Of a stretch of 64,000 nucleotides of DNA, positions 18,097-27,145 are shown piece after piece; positions within the stretch are counted from its first letter, which is position 1; each line of letters starts with the position of its first letter. Source of the DNA: Bacillota bacterium (GTDB lineage: Bacteria > Bacillota > Sulfobacillia > RBS10-35 > Bu92); assembly GCA_014896375.1 (NCBI GenBank), contig JADBKN010000051.1, forward strand, positions 248,001 through 312,000. The letters run 5' to 3'. The position numbers and the translations under genes were made by a program. Below the pieces are notes generated by a model. The model made no database searches. It worked only from the letters and a program-made list of their open reading frames with translations, and was not told the origin of the DNA.

Positions 18097-18880
18097 CATC
18101 CGGCCGAACCCGTATCAGCCGCGCGCGGCGCTCGACGAGGCGGGGTTGCAGGAACTGGCGGCCTCGATCCGCGAGCACGGCGTGGTGCAGCCGATCGTGG
18201 TGCGGCCGCGGGACGACGGCTACGAGTTGATCGCCGGCGAGCGCCGGTGGCGGGCGGCGCAGCGCGCCGGGCTGCGCGAGATCCCGGCAGTCGTGCGGGA
18301 GGCGAGCGACCGCGAGGCGGCGGTGCTGGCGCTTCTTGAGAACCTGCAACGCGAGGATCTGCACTTCCTTGAGGTGGCGGAAGGGTACGCGCGGCTGCTG
18401 CGTGAGTTCGACTTGACCCAGGAGCAGCTCGCCGCACAGGTAGGACGGTCGCAGAGCGCGGTGGCGAACCTCGTGCGGCTGTTGCGCTTGCCGGCGGAGG
18501 TGCGGGAGGTTATTTCCCGGGAAATGCTCAGCGAGCGGCACGCTCGGGCGCTGCTGGCGGTGGCGGACCCAGAAGAACAGCTGCGGCTGGCGCGCGCGGC
18601 GGCGCGGCACGGGTGGACGGTGAGGGAGCTTGAGGCGGAGGTGGCGAAGCTTGCGGCGGCGGCGGCCCCGGCGCAGCGCCGCACAGCTGTGGTCAGCGAC
18701 GCGCGGATCTTCCTGAACGAGTTCCGCCGGGCGGTGCGCACGCTGCAAGCGCAGGGGTTCCGTGTCGAGATGACGGAAAGCGTGGAAGAGGAGCGCATAC
18801 ATTTGGACATCACGATCCACCGTGAGCCCGGCGTGGTGTGGGCGGGCGGGCGGCCGCGCCGGGCGCGGCGAGCGCGGTAG
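18056..18880 (+). CDS. noc: Nucleoid occlusion protein Noc
   Basis: ParB-family CTP-switch DNA-binding protein that keeps the division septum off the chromosome. The 274-residue protein has the ParB/Noc N-terminal domain (IPVDDIRPNPYQPRAALDEAGLQELAASI, GYELIAGERRWRAAQRAG, ALLENLQREDLHFLEVAEGY). The helix-turn-helix LTQEQLAAQVGRSQSAVANLVRLLRLP follows, then a C-terminal dimerisation region. It is Noc rather than a second ParB because of its place between rsmG and soj and because an exact Noc-binding site lies inside it. GGAGGG precedes ATG 18056; ATG 18050 is too close to that site. Confidence 0.9.
   Translation: MAATDWLTQIPVDDIRPNPYQPRAALDEAGLQELAASIREHGVVQPIVVRPRDDGYELIAGERRWRAAQRAGLREIPAVVREASDREAAVLALLENLQREDLHFLEVAEGYARLLREFDLTQEQLAAQVGRSQSAVANLVRLLRLPAEVREVISREMLSERHARALLAVADPEEQLRLARAAARHGWTVRELEAEVAKLAAAAAPAQRRTAVVSDARIFLNEFRRAVRTLQAQGFRVEMTESVEEERIHLDITIHREPGVVWAGGRPRRARRAR
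18512..18525. promoter_or_regulatory. Noc-binding site (NBS), exact consensus
   Basis: ATTTCCCGGGAAAT, a 14-base palindrome identical to the published B. subtilis NBS. It lies inside the noc coding region. The palindrome differs from parS mainly in the two central base pairs of the half site. Confidence 0.85.
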
Positions 18881-19336
18881 GCTCGCGGGGACGGGTTCCG
18901 GCGCGGCCTCCGGCGGCGGGGCGGTGTGGAGCCCGCGCCGCGCGTAGGGGACGGCGTGAAGGAAGCGGCGCGGCTGGCGGAGGAACCCGCAGGCCGGCCG
19001 TGGAAAGTGCGCGACATGCGGGAGGGCGAGGATGAGCCGGATCATCGCGATCGCCAACCAGAAGGGCGGCGTCGGGAAGACGACCACGACCGTGAACCTG
19101 GCGGCGTGCCTTGGCCTTCTCGGTCAGCGCGTGCTGGTGATCGATGCGGACCCGCAGGGCAACACGACGAGCGGTCTGGGCGTGGAGAAGGCGTCCCTCG
19201 AACGCACGATCTATGACGTGCTGGTAGAGGACGCGCCCTTAGAAGAGGTCGTGGTGCCGGTGCGCTCTGTGGTGAACGTGCACCTGGCGCCGGCGACGAT
19301 CGACCTGGCGGGCGCGGAGGTCGAGCTGGTGCTGGC

Positions 19337-19352
19337 CATTTCACGTGAAACA
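19337..19352. promoter_or_regulatory. parS centromere site inside soj
   Basis: CATTTCACGTGAAACA matches 14 of 16 bases of the Bacillus parS (TGTTTCACGTGAAACA), with the central TTTCACGTGAAA perfect. It is the expected nucleation site for Spo0J spreading. Confidence 0.9.
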
Positions 19353-19788
19353 AAGCTGAAGCGAGCCCTCGCTCCGGTCGCGCCGCGGTACGACTTCGTC
19401 CTGATCGACTGCCCCCCGTCGCTCGGCCTTCTGACGGTGAACGCGCTCACGGCGGCGCAGGCCGTGCTGATCCCGATCCAGTGCGAGTACTATGCGCTGG
19501 AAGGCGTCACGCAACTGCTCAAGACGATCGAGATTGTGAGGACCAACCTGAATCCGGACCTGCAGATCGACGGCGTCGTCCTGACGATGTTCGATGGGCG
19601 GACGAATCTCGCGATCCAGGTGGTTGAGCAGGTGAAGAAGCACTTCCGCGACCGTGTGTATGGCACGATCATCCCCCGCAACGTCCGCCTGAGCGAAGCG
19701 CCGAGCCACGGCCTGCCGATCGCGCTGTACGATCCGAAATCGCGCGGTGCCGAAGTGTACCGAGAGCTGGCGGAGGAGGTGCTGGAAC

Positions 19789-20661
<873 letters not shown>

Positions 20662-20695
20662 CGCAGCGGGCCACCTGGCGCGCCAGGGCGCTGTC

Positions 20696-20711
20696 GGTTT
20701 CACGTGAAACG
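20696..20711. promoter_or_regulatory. parS centromere site after spo0J
   Basis: GGTTTCACGTGAAACG matches 14 of 16 parS bases, with mismatches only at the two outermost positions. It lies 35 bases downstream of spo0J. A separate 14-base palindrome CCTGGCG/CGCCAGG (20674-20687) sits just before it. Confidence 0.9.
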
Positions 20712-20742
20712 CGTCGCCTGGTCCACCGAGAGGAGACCCTGA

Positions 20743-21450
20743 TTGGTCGGCACCATCGTGAACACCGCCGCGATTTGTGTGGGCACTTTGCTTGGACAGA
20801 CCGTTTTCCGGCGCATCACCCGGGACTGGCATCGCTCGGCGCTGCAGTCCGTTGGGCTGGGCGTCGTTTTCATCGGCGCCTCGACGGCGCTCGACGCTTT
20901 CCGCCATTGGGCGATCCAGCTGGTGCTGGCGCTTGTCGTCGGCAACCTCGTGGGAGAGGCGTTGCGCATTGAGGACCGTCTTCAGGCGCTGGAGCGCCGC
21001 GGCCCGGGCGCCGGAAGCGGCGACGACGAGCGGGAGGGCGGGCTGGCGAAGGGCTTCCTTGCGGCCACGCTGCTCTTCGCCGTCGGTCCCATGGCCATCC
21101 TCGGCGGGATTCAGGACGGCCTCGGCCCGCAGCCCACGATCCTCTTCACGAAGTCCGCTCTGGACGGCTTGAGCGCCATCGTGCTCTCGGCGACACTGGG
21201 TATCGGCGTCATCTTCGCCGCCCTGCCCGTCCTCGCCATTCAGGGTGGTGCAGCTCTGCTGGCGGCGCAGCTGGCGCCGGTGATGACGCCGGACATCGTC
21301 GCCGCCATCAGCGGCGTCGGCGGCACTTTGATCACCGCGATCGGCCTCAACATGCTGGGGGCCACGCGGGTGCGCGTCGCGGCGCTCCTGCCGGCCATCG
21401 TGCTCGCCCCGCTGGGCGTGTGGCTGACCCACGCGCTGGGCTGGGGCTGA
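20743..21450 (+). CDS. DUF554 integral membrane protein
   Basis: A 235-residue polytopic membrane protein beginning MVGTIVNTAAICVGTLLGQTVFRRI, the DUF554 pattern also seen in E. coli YqgA. About six or seven hydrophobic segments are visible, with GPMAILGGIQDGL and SALDGLSAIVLSATLGIG conserved in the family. No biochemical role is established. Genes of this family often lie next to spo0J in Firmicutes. TTG start at 20743 with GAGAGGAGA upstream. A parS site lies about 30 bases before its start. Confidence 0.85.
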   Translation: MVGTIVNTAAICVGTLLGQTVFRRITRDWHRSALQSVGLGVVFIGASTALDAFRHWAIQLVLALVVGNLVGEALRIEDRLQALERRGPGAGSGDDEREGGLAKGFLAATLLFAVGPMAILGGIQDGLGPQPTILFTKSALDGLSAIVLSATLGIGVIFAALPVLAIQGGAALLAAQLAPVMTPDIVAAISGVGGTLITAIGLNMLGATRVRVAALLPAIVLAPLGVWLTHALGWG

Positions 21451-21503
21451 GGCGGCTCCGGTTCCGGCGACGCGCGCCGCACGGATGAGGAGGATCGCCC
21501 ACT

Positions 21504-22013
21504 TTGGACCTCGAGACCTTCTTGCGCTCCACCGACCTGCAGTTCGCCGCCGCGGCGGCGCTGCTTGCGCTTGTAGCGACAGCCCTGGCGCTCTCCGCCT
21601 GGCTGCGGCTGCGCCGTCTCCAGCGGCGCCTGCGCGCCTTCCTGCCGCCGGATGCCGGGGCGGACGTGGTCGAGGCGCTGGCCGCCGTCGCCGAGCGGCT
21701 GGCGGCACTGGAGCGGACGGCGGAAGAGCTGGCGGCCGGCGACGCCGCGCTCCGGGCGGAGGTGGCGCGCCGCATCGGCACGCCGGCCGTCGTGCGCTTC
21801 AACGCCTTTCCCGGCATGGGCAGCGAACTCAGCTTCGCGGTGGCGCTCCTCGACGACGACGGCACGGGCGTGGTGCTCTCGGCCATCCAAGGGCGCGAGG
21901 ACGTGCGCGTGTACGCGAAGCCGGTGCAGCGGGGACGGTCTCCGTATCTCCTGACTCCAGAGGAAGAACGCGCCATCCAGTCGGCAGGAAGACGACAAGA
22001 GGTGACGAACTAA
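21504..22013 (+). CDS. DUF4446 family protein with one N-terminal membrane anchor
   Basis: A 169-residue protein. Residues 12-35 form a single hydrophobic segment, followed by a predicted coiled-coil (ADVVEALAAVAERLAALERTAEELAAGDAALRAEVARR). The conserved DUF4446 block is VVRFNAFPGMGSELSFAVALLDDDGTGVVLSAIQGREDVRVYAKPV, ending LTPEEERAI. It is found near spo0J in many spore formers, with function unknown. TTG start at 21504, behind AGGAGG. Confidence 0.85.
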   Translation: MDLETFLRSTDLQFAAAAALLALVATALALSAWLRLRRLQRRLRAFLPPDAGADVVEALAAVAERLAALERTAEELAAGDAALRAEVARRIGTPAVVRFNAFPGMGSELSFAVALLDDDGTGVVLSAIQGREDVRVYAKPVQRGRSPYLLTPEEERAIQSAGRRQEVTN

Positions 22014-22085
22014 AGAAGTCCGACCTCGCCGGCGCGGAGGGGGACAACCCGCCGGGATACAGCTGGGTCCGTCAGGGGGAGACGC

Positions 22086-23240
22086 ATGCCGCCGTCGAAC
22101 GACGGGCGCTTCCTCACGATCCTTCTCTTGCCCGGCGGCACCGGGCGGTCGCGCACGGTGCGCATTCCCGTCTGGCTGCCGAAGGCCCTTCTCTTCGCCG
22201 GCCTGTCGGCGCTGTTCGCGCTCTTCCAGTTTTCCCACGATTATCGGGCCATGGCGCGCCACATGGAGGAGCTGCGCCGTCTCCAGGAGGTCAACGCACA
22301 GCAGGCGCAGGACCTGGCCGAGACGCGCGCGCAGATCGCCGCCCTTCAGGAGGAGTTGGCGCGCATCCAGGAGTTGGACCGCACGCTGAGGGCGGAGTTG
22401 CACATCGAGAACGCGCCGCAGAGCGCGCTGCCCCCCGCCTCGACGAGCGCCGCCGTGCAGTCCGCCGCGCCGGCCGCCCGCGCGGGCGCCGCGCCGGCGA
22501 TCCAGGCTGGGGCCGCCGCCCAGGTTCAGGCCGGCGCCGCCTCGGCCGTCCAGGCCGGCGGCGTGCCCGGCGCGGGCGCGGTTCCCGCGGCGTCCGTGGA
22601 GAGCGGCACCGCCACAAGCCTGCGTGCGCCCAGCGCCGGCTTTGCCGTCACGGAAGCGGCGGCGAGCGTTCCCCTCGCACCCGGGGCCGCGGCCCCGGGG
22701 GGCGGAGCGCTGCTCTCGGCGGCGCTCAAACAGCAGGCGGCCGCGCTCGTGCAGCAGGCGGAGCGCCAGCTGGCCAGTCTGCAGCAGATCCAGAACGCCG
22801 CCGCCCAATACATCCGCGCGGCAGCCCACTTCCCGGACGCGTGGCCGCTGGCCGGCGCGATCACGTCCACCTTCGGCTACAGGCGCTCGCCTCTCGGCTG
22901 GGGGCGAGAGTTCCACGAGGGCATCGACCTCGCCGCGCCGTACGGGGCGCCCATCCGCGCGGCGGCGGCGGGGGTCGTGGTGCACGCCGGCTGGCTGCCC
23001 GGCTTCGGCCGCGCGGTGAAGATCGATCACGGCAACGGGCTCGTCACCCTCTATGGGCACCAGTCGCGCATCAAGGTGAAGGTGGGGCAGTCCGTCAAAA
23101 AGGGGCAGGTCATCGGCTACGTCGGGAGCAGCGGCCTCAGCACCGGCCCGCACCTCCACTTCGGCGTGTACCGCAACGGCGTGCCCGTGGATCCCTTGCC
23201 CTATCTGACGAGCGACCTGTATCAGTACCTGAAGAAGTAG
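22086..23240 (+). CDS. M23 (LytM-type) membrane-anchored peptidoglycan endopeptidase
   Basis: A 384-residue protein with a basic N-terminus and a transmembrane segment near residues 30-50. A coiled-coil follows (HMEELRRLQEVNAQQAQDLAETRAQIAALQEELARIQ), then an Ala/Gly/Gln-rich linker of about 120 residues, and a C-terminal M23 domain. The catalytic motifs are GREFHEGIDLAAPYG (HxxxD) and GPHLHFGVY (HxH). All zinc-site residues are present, so it should be active on cell-wall cross-links outside the membrane. It is directly upstream of bactofilin, a pairing known from other bacteria where bactofilin scaffolds localise M23 enzymes. Confidence 0.92.
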   Translation: MPPSNDGRFLTILLLPGGTGRSRTVRIPVWLPKALLFAGLSALFALFQFSHDYRAMARHMEELRRLQEVNAQQAQDLAETRAQIAALQEELARIQELDRTLRAELHIENAPQSALPPASTSAAVQSAAPAARAGAAPAIQAGAAAQVQAGAASAVQAGGVPGAGAVPAASVESGTATSLRAPSAGFAVTEAAASVPLAPGAAAPGGGALLSAALKQQAAALVQQAERQLASLQQIQNAAAQYIRAAAHFPDAWPLAGAITSTFGYRRSPLGWGREFHEGIDLAAPYGAPIRAAAAGVVVHAGWLPGFGRAVKIDHGNGLVTLYGHQSRIKVKVGQSVKKGQVIGYVGSSGLSTGPHLHFGVYRNGVPVDPLPYLTSDLYQYLKK

Positions 23241-23316
23241 CGCGCCGGCGGGGCCTGGCGCGCGGCGTAGACCTTCGGAAGATGGCCACCGCCGTGAGGA
23301 GCGAGGGAGGGCCCGC

Positions 23317-23706
23317 ATGAGGCGGCGCGACGTCAAACCGGCGCCGGACCAGGTGGAGACGATCATCGGCCGCAACACGACCTTCCAGGGCGTGCTCCAG
23401 TCCGCGGGGGCTGTGCGCGTGGAGGGGCGCGTGCAGGGGGAGATCCGCGCGGAGGGCGACGTGTACGTGACGGAGACGGCCGTCGTGGAAGCGCAGATCC
23501 ACGGGCGGCAGGTGGCGATCGCCGGCGAGGTGAGGGGCGATGTGCACGCGGCCGCGCGCCTGGACCTCGTCGGCACGGGGAAGCTCGTCGGTGACTTCTA
23601 CGCGCCGAAGATCGTCGTGGCGGAGGGCGCCACGTTCGAGGGGCGCTCGCACATGACCGGCCTGGACGCGGCGGCCGGCGAAGCGGCGGCGGCTGGCGGC
23701 CGATGA
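23317..23706 (+). CDS. Bactofilin
   Basis: A 129-residue bactofilin (DUF583), a self-assembling beta-helical cytoskeletal protein. The repeated strand pattern is visible: TIIGRNTTFQGVLQSAGAVRVEG, RVQGEIRAEGDVYVTETAVVEAQI, GRQVAIAGEVRGDVHAAARLDL, GKLVGDFYAPKIVVAEGATFEG. The C-terminal tail is short and Ala-rich. It lies between an M23 peptidase and a lipid kinase gene that overlaps its stop (ATGA at 23703-23706). Confidence 0.93.
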   Translation: MRRRDVKPAPDQVETIIGRNTTFQGVLQSAGAVRVEGRVQGEIRAEGDVYVTETAVVEAQIHGRQVAIAGEVRGDVHAAARLDLVGTGKLVGDFYAPKIVVAEGATFEGRSHMTGLDAAAGEAAAAGGR

Positions 23707-24578
23707 CGGAGCGGGCGCTCATCGTCGTCAACCCGAAGGCGGCCGCCGGGCGCGCGCTGCGGCTGTGGCGCGCCGTGGAGCCGGAGGTGCAGGCCGCCTT
23801 CGCCTGCGAGGTGCGCCTCACCGAGCGGCCGCGCCACGCCACGGAGCTCGCGCGGGCCGCCGTGCAGGCGGGCGTGCGGACCGTCGTGGCGGTGGGCGGG
23901 GACGGCACGGTGCATGAAGTCGTCAACGGCCTCGCTCAGACGGACGCCGTGCTCGGCATCCTGCCCTTCGGCACGGGCAACGACTTCGCCCGCGCGCTGG
24001 GCATCCCCTTGCACGCCGGCGGCGCCGTGGCCGTGCTGCGCGGCGGCGCGCCGCGCGTCGTCGACCTCGGCCGCGTGCACGGCCACTTCTACGTCCAGGT
24101 GGCCGGCACCGGCTTCGACGCCGTCGTGGCGAAGCGCGTGAACGAGAGCGGCCGCGCCGGCAAGGGCGCCCTGCCCTACGTGCTCTCGATCCTCTCGACG
24201 CTCTTCACGTACCGCAACGCCGACCTGCGCCTCGCCGCCGAGCGCCGGCTGCAGGGCCGCGCGCTCCTCCTGGCCGTGGGCAATACGTCCTTCTACGCCG
24301 GGGGCATGAAGGTCTGCCCCGGCGCCGATCCCGCCGACGGTCGACTCGACTGGTGCTGGGTGGGGGATCTTTCGAAACTCGAAACGCTTTCCGCTCTGCC
24401 GCGCGTCTTCGGCGGATCCCATGTGCGCCTGCCGAAGGTGGCCACCGGGCGCGCGCCCGCGGTGGAGGTCGAGGGGCCGGCGGACCTCCCCGTGCACGCC
24501 GACGGCGAGTACGTGGGCACGCTGCCGGCCCGCTTCGAGTGCGTGCCGCGCGCGCTGCGGGTCATCGCGCCCGCCTAG
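23703..24578 (+). CDS. Diacylglycerol/lipid kinase family protein (YegS/DagK type)
   Basis: A 291-residue soluble lipid kinase. It has IVVNPKAAAGRA, the nucleotide-binding GGDGTVHEVVNGL, LGILPFGTGNDFARALGI, and the second-domain motif NTSFYAGGMKVCPGADPADGRLDWC. Substrate is probably diacylglycerol, but the family also includes sphingosine and other lipid kinases. The start overlaps the bactofilin stop; its own end overlaps the convergent yyaC stop by four bases. Confidence 0.9.
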   Translation: MTERALIVVNPKAAAGRALRLWRAVEPEVQAAFACEVRLTERPRHATELARAAVQAGVRTVVAVGGDGTVHEVVNGLAQTDAVLGILPFGTGNDFARALGIPLHAGGAVAVLRGGAPRVVDLGRVHGHFYVQVAGTGFDAVVAKRVNESGRAGKGALPYVLSILSTLFTYRNADLRLAAERRLQGRALLLAVGNTSFYAGGMKVCPGADPADGRLDWCWVGDLSKLETLSALPRVFGGSHVRLPKVATGRAPAVEVEGPADLPVHADGEYVGTLPARFECVPRALRVIAPA

Positions 24579-25255
24579 AGCGCCCCGGGCGCCTCCGGCT
24601 GCGGGGCGGCGCCGCGCGCGGCCGCCACCTGTCCCGGGGCGAGGGGCGCCCCGCCGTCCACGGCGCGCGCGCCGTGCGCGGACGGCGCCGGCCAGCGCGC
24701 CGCGGCGAGCAGCAGCGCGTCGCTGATCACGCGCGCGAGACCCATCACCACGCTGAGCCGCGTGTTCTGCAGGATCAGGTACTCCATGAAGCCGCCCACG
24801 TTGACGGTACCGGTGAGGGCGACGTCGCCTACCCACGGGAGGGACTTGTTCACGCCGGCGCCGGGCTGCAGGGGACCGCGGCTGAGGCTCACGGTGCCGA
24901 TGTTCTCAAGCCGCCCGAGACACGCGTCCACCGCGACGATAAAGCTGTCCGGCGCGTCGCGGGAGAGGTCTCCCAGGACCCGTTCGAGGTTGGAGGCGTG
25001 CACGGGCTCGTCGACCGTGCCGAGGACCTGCCAGGGGCAGCCGCGCTCCAGGAGCCGCGTGCCGACGAGCGGCCCGAGGGCGTCGCCGGTGGAGCGGTCC
25101 GTGCCGATGCACAGCACCACCACCGGCCGGCCGCGCGCTCCGGCCTCCTCCATATGCGCCGTGAGGTGAAGGGCCACGCGCTCGGCGGCGTCCGCCTCGT
25201 CGGCGCGGATGCGCAGGTCGGCGCGGGGCCGTACGCCGGCTCGTCGCTCGAGCAT
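24575..25255 (-). CDS. yyaC: YyaC-type spore protein (DUF1256, putative protease)
   Basis: A 226-residue protein of the YyaC family (annotated as putative sporulation protease), restricted to endospore formers. The core motifs are VVVLCIGTDRSTGDALGPLVGTRL, VLGTVDEPVHASNLE, IVAVDACLGRLENIGTVSL and PGAGVNKSLPWVGDVALTGTVNVGGFMEYLILQNTRL. It has an extra N-terminal stretch of about 40 charged residues and an Ala/Pro-rich C-terminus. In B. subtilis yyaC also lies close to spo0J. Its presence supports a sporulating host. Confidence 0.92.
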   Translation of the reverse strand: MLERRAGVRPRADLRIRADEADAAERVALHLTAHMEEAGARGRPVVVLCIGTDRSTGDALGPLVGTRLLERGCPWQVLGTVDEPVHASNLERVLGDLSRDAPDSFIVAVDACLGRLENIGTVSLSRGPLQPGAGVNKSLPWVGDVALTGTVNVGGFMEYLILQNTRLSVVMGLARVISDALLLAAARWPAPSAHGARAVDGGAPLAPGQVAAARGAAPQPEAPGAL

Positions 25256-25331
25256 GGGACCCTCCTGCCACCGGGGTGTTCGCAGTATATGGACGGCGGC
25301 GGCCGCATATGCATCGGCGCGAGGTGAGCCG

Positions 25332-26426
25332 GTGCGGTTGCGGCGCGGTGGCTCCGGGGCGTGGCGGGACGCGGCCGCGGTCGCGTCCGTCTTCGCGGGC
25401 GGCGTCGTCGGCGCCGGCTTCGCCTCGGGGCGGGAGCTCTGGCAGTTCTTCGCCGCCTACGGAACGGCCGGCGTGCTCGCGGCGGCGCTCTCCGGCGCCG
25501 GCTTCGCGGCGGCGGGGGCGCTTGTGGTGGCGGCCCTGCGCCTCTCGCCGGGCGCGGGCGGCGGCGCCGGCCACCCGGCGCTGCTCCACGCGCTGCCGGC
25601 GCCGGCGGCGCGCTTCTTCGACGTCCTCTTTACGCTGTTTCTCTTCGTCGGCCTGGCCGTCGTGCTCTCCGGCGCCGGCGCTCTCCTCGAAGAGCAGTGG
25701 GGCTCGCCGTACACCCTCGGCGTGGCCTCGCTGGCAGTACCGGTCGGCGGCGCGCTCCTCATGCGGGAGCGCGGCTTCGTCTGGGCGAACACGGCGCTCA
25801 CGCCGCTCCTTGTGGCGCTCATGCTGGCGCTCTTCGCTCGGGTGCTGGCGTCCCCGCCGGAGGGCGGCGCGCCCGCTGTGCCGCCGCCCGGCACGGCGCT
25901 GCCGGCGCCATGGTGGTGGGCGATGCTCCTCTACGTGGCCTACAACATGCTTGTGGGCGCGGTGGCGATCGCCTCGCTCGACCCGTCGCGCCTCCGCTCC
26001 CGCGGAGCGTTCGGCGGCGCGGCGGCCGGCGGCCTGGTGCTGGGCCTCTTGGCGGCGGCCGGCACGGCGGCCCTCCTCGCGCACGCCGGCTTTGCGGCCG
26101 CCTTCGACGTGCCGTTCGCGGCCCTGGCGCGGCGCCTCGGGCCGGCCTGGAGCGCCCTCTACAGCGTGGCCCTCTACGCGGCGCTGGCGACGACGGCCCT
26201 CGCGAACGCGCAGGGGCTGGCCGCCCGCTTCCGCGGGGCGGCGCCGCGGCTGCCCGAGCGTTGCCTGCCCGGCCTCTTCCTCGTCGCGGCGCTGCCCTTC
26301 ACGCGCTTCGGCCTGGGGTGGCTCGTGCGCGTCGTCTACCCGGCCGCCGGCTACGCCTCGCTCCTGCTCCTCGCCGCGCTGCCGCTGATCGTGCTGCGGC
26401 GCTGGTTGGAGGCGCGTGCCGGCTAG
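25332..26426 (+). CDS. YkvI-like polytopic membrane protein (APC-superfamily transporter-like)
   Basis: A 364-residue membrane protein with about ten hydrophobic segments. The N-terminal motif VASVFAGGVVGAGFASGRELWQFFAAYG, with its unwound-helix glycine cluster, is characteristic of YkvI and related transporters. Substrate unknown. Codons are strongly Ala/Leu/Gly biased but in line with the surroundings. GTG 25332 is taken as start because GAGGTGA precedes it. It diverges from yyaC across a 76-base gap. Membrane segments could also suggest a spore germinant transporter-like protein, but the motif favours YkvI. Confidence 0.78.
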   Translation: MRLRRGGSGAWRDAAAVASVFAGGVVGAGFASGRELWQFFAAYGTAGVLAAALSGAGFAAAGALVVAALRLSPGAGGGAGHPALLHALPAPAARFFDVLFTLFLFVGLAVVLSGAGALLEEQWGSPYTLGVASLAVPVGGALLMRERGFVWANTALTPLLVALMLALFARVLASPPEGGAPAVPPPGTALPAPWWWAMLLYVAYNMLVGAVAIASLDPSRLRSRGAFGGAAAGGLVLGLLAAAGTAALLAHAGFAAAFDVPFAALARRLGPAWSALYSVALYAALATTALANAQGLAARFRGAAPRLPERCLPGLFLVAALPFTRFGLGWLVRVVYPAAGYASLLLLAALPLIVLRRWLEARAG

Positions 26427-26434
26427 CCTACAAT
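26406..26434 (+). promoter_or_regulatory. Possible promoter for cvpA-mscS-DUF951
   Basis: TTGGAG (26406-26411), 17 bases, TACAAT (26429-26434). The -10 is good (5/6) but the -35 is weak. It would give a leader of about 12 bases before the cvpA ATG. Confidence 0.45.
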
Positions 26435-26452
26435 GGGCCTGGGAGCGAGGCC

Positions 26453-27145
26453 ATGCCGCGCAATCCGGTCGACTGGGCCATCCTCGTGCTGCTTCTCTTG
26501 GGTGCGCTCGCGGGCGCGCGCCGCGGGCTCGTCGCGGCCGCCTTGGGCGCGCTGGGGCGGGCCGCGGCCTTCGCGCTCGCGCTCTGGGGCGGGCCGCGGC
26601 TCCTCAGCGCGGCCGACGCCGCCTGGCACGTGCGGCCACAGGCGGCCGCGTGGCTGGCGGCGCACGGCCCGCTGCCGGCCGGGTTCGCCGAACGCGCCGC
26701 GGCCGCGCTGCGCGCCTTCGCGCCGCCGGGTGCAGCGGCGCCGGCGGCCGCGGGCCCGGCGGCGCCGCCGGCGGGCGGCGCGGCGGCCATGTACGCGCTC
26801 CTGGGGAACCTCCTGCTTGAGGTGCTGGCGGCGGCCGTCATCTACCTCGTGGCCGGCGCGCTCATCGCCGGCCTGGTGCAATCCTTCGCCGGCCTCGCGC
26901 GCGCGGCCGGGCCCCTGGCCGCGCTGGACCGCGCCGCCGGAGCGGTGCTGGGCCTCGCGGAGGCGGCGCTCACGGCAGCGGTGCTCGTGGCCGCCGTGAC
27001 GAGCCTCGCCGCTCTCGCGCCGGCGTCCGCCTGGGCGCGGGCGGTGGACGGCTCCGCGTGGGGAGGCGCGCTGCTCGGCGGGCTCGACCGCGCCGTCGTC
27101 TTCGTCCAGCAGCACGCGGCCTGGCGCGGGCCGCTCGGCGGGTGA
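26453..27145 (+). CDS. CvpA family membrane protein
   Basis: A 230-residue protein with four hydrophobic segments (about residues 5-22, 25-45, 105-135 and 155-180). The opening NPVDWAILVLLLLGALAGARRGLVAAALGALGRA fits the CvpA (colicin V production / DUF) family. A Pro/Ala-rich loop near residue 80-105 is species-specific. Family members are linked to envelope stress and biofilm; the exact role is unknown. Its TGA overlaps the mscS start (GTGA). Confidence 0.8.
   Translation: MPRNPVDWAILVLLLLGALAGARRGLVAAALGALGRAAAFALALWGGPRLLSAADAAWHVRPQAAAWLAAHGPLPAGFAERAAAALRAFAPPGAAAPAAAGPAAPPAGGAAAMYALLGNLLLEVLAAAVIYLVAGALIAGLVQSFAGLARAAGPLAALDRAAGAVLGLAEAALTAAVLVAAVTSLAALAPASAWARAVDGSAWGGALLGGLDRAVVFVQQHAAWRGPLGG

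Noticed and set aside
18056-18880. Calling this gene a second spo0J/parB
   Set aside because: Gene order next to rsmG and an internal exact NBS favour Noc. The N-terminal Soj-activating tail seen in Spo0J is missing.
21240-23576. A 778-codon minus-strand open frame across DUF554, DUF4446 and the M23 gene
   Set aside because: Composition artefact. The plus-strand frames have recognisable families, proper starts and ribosome-binding sites.
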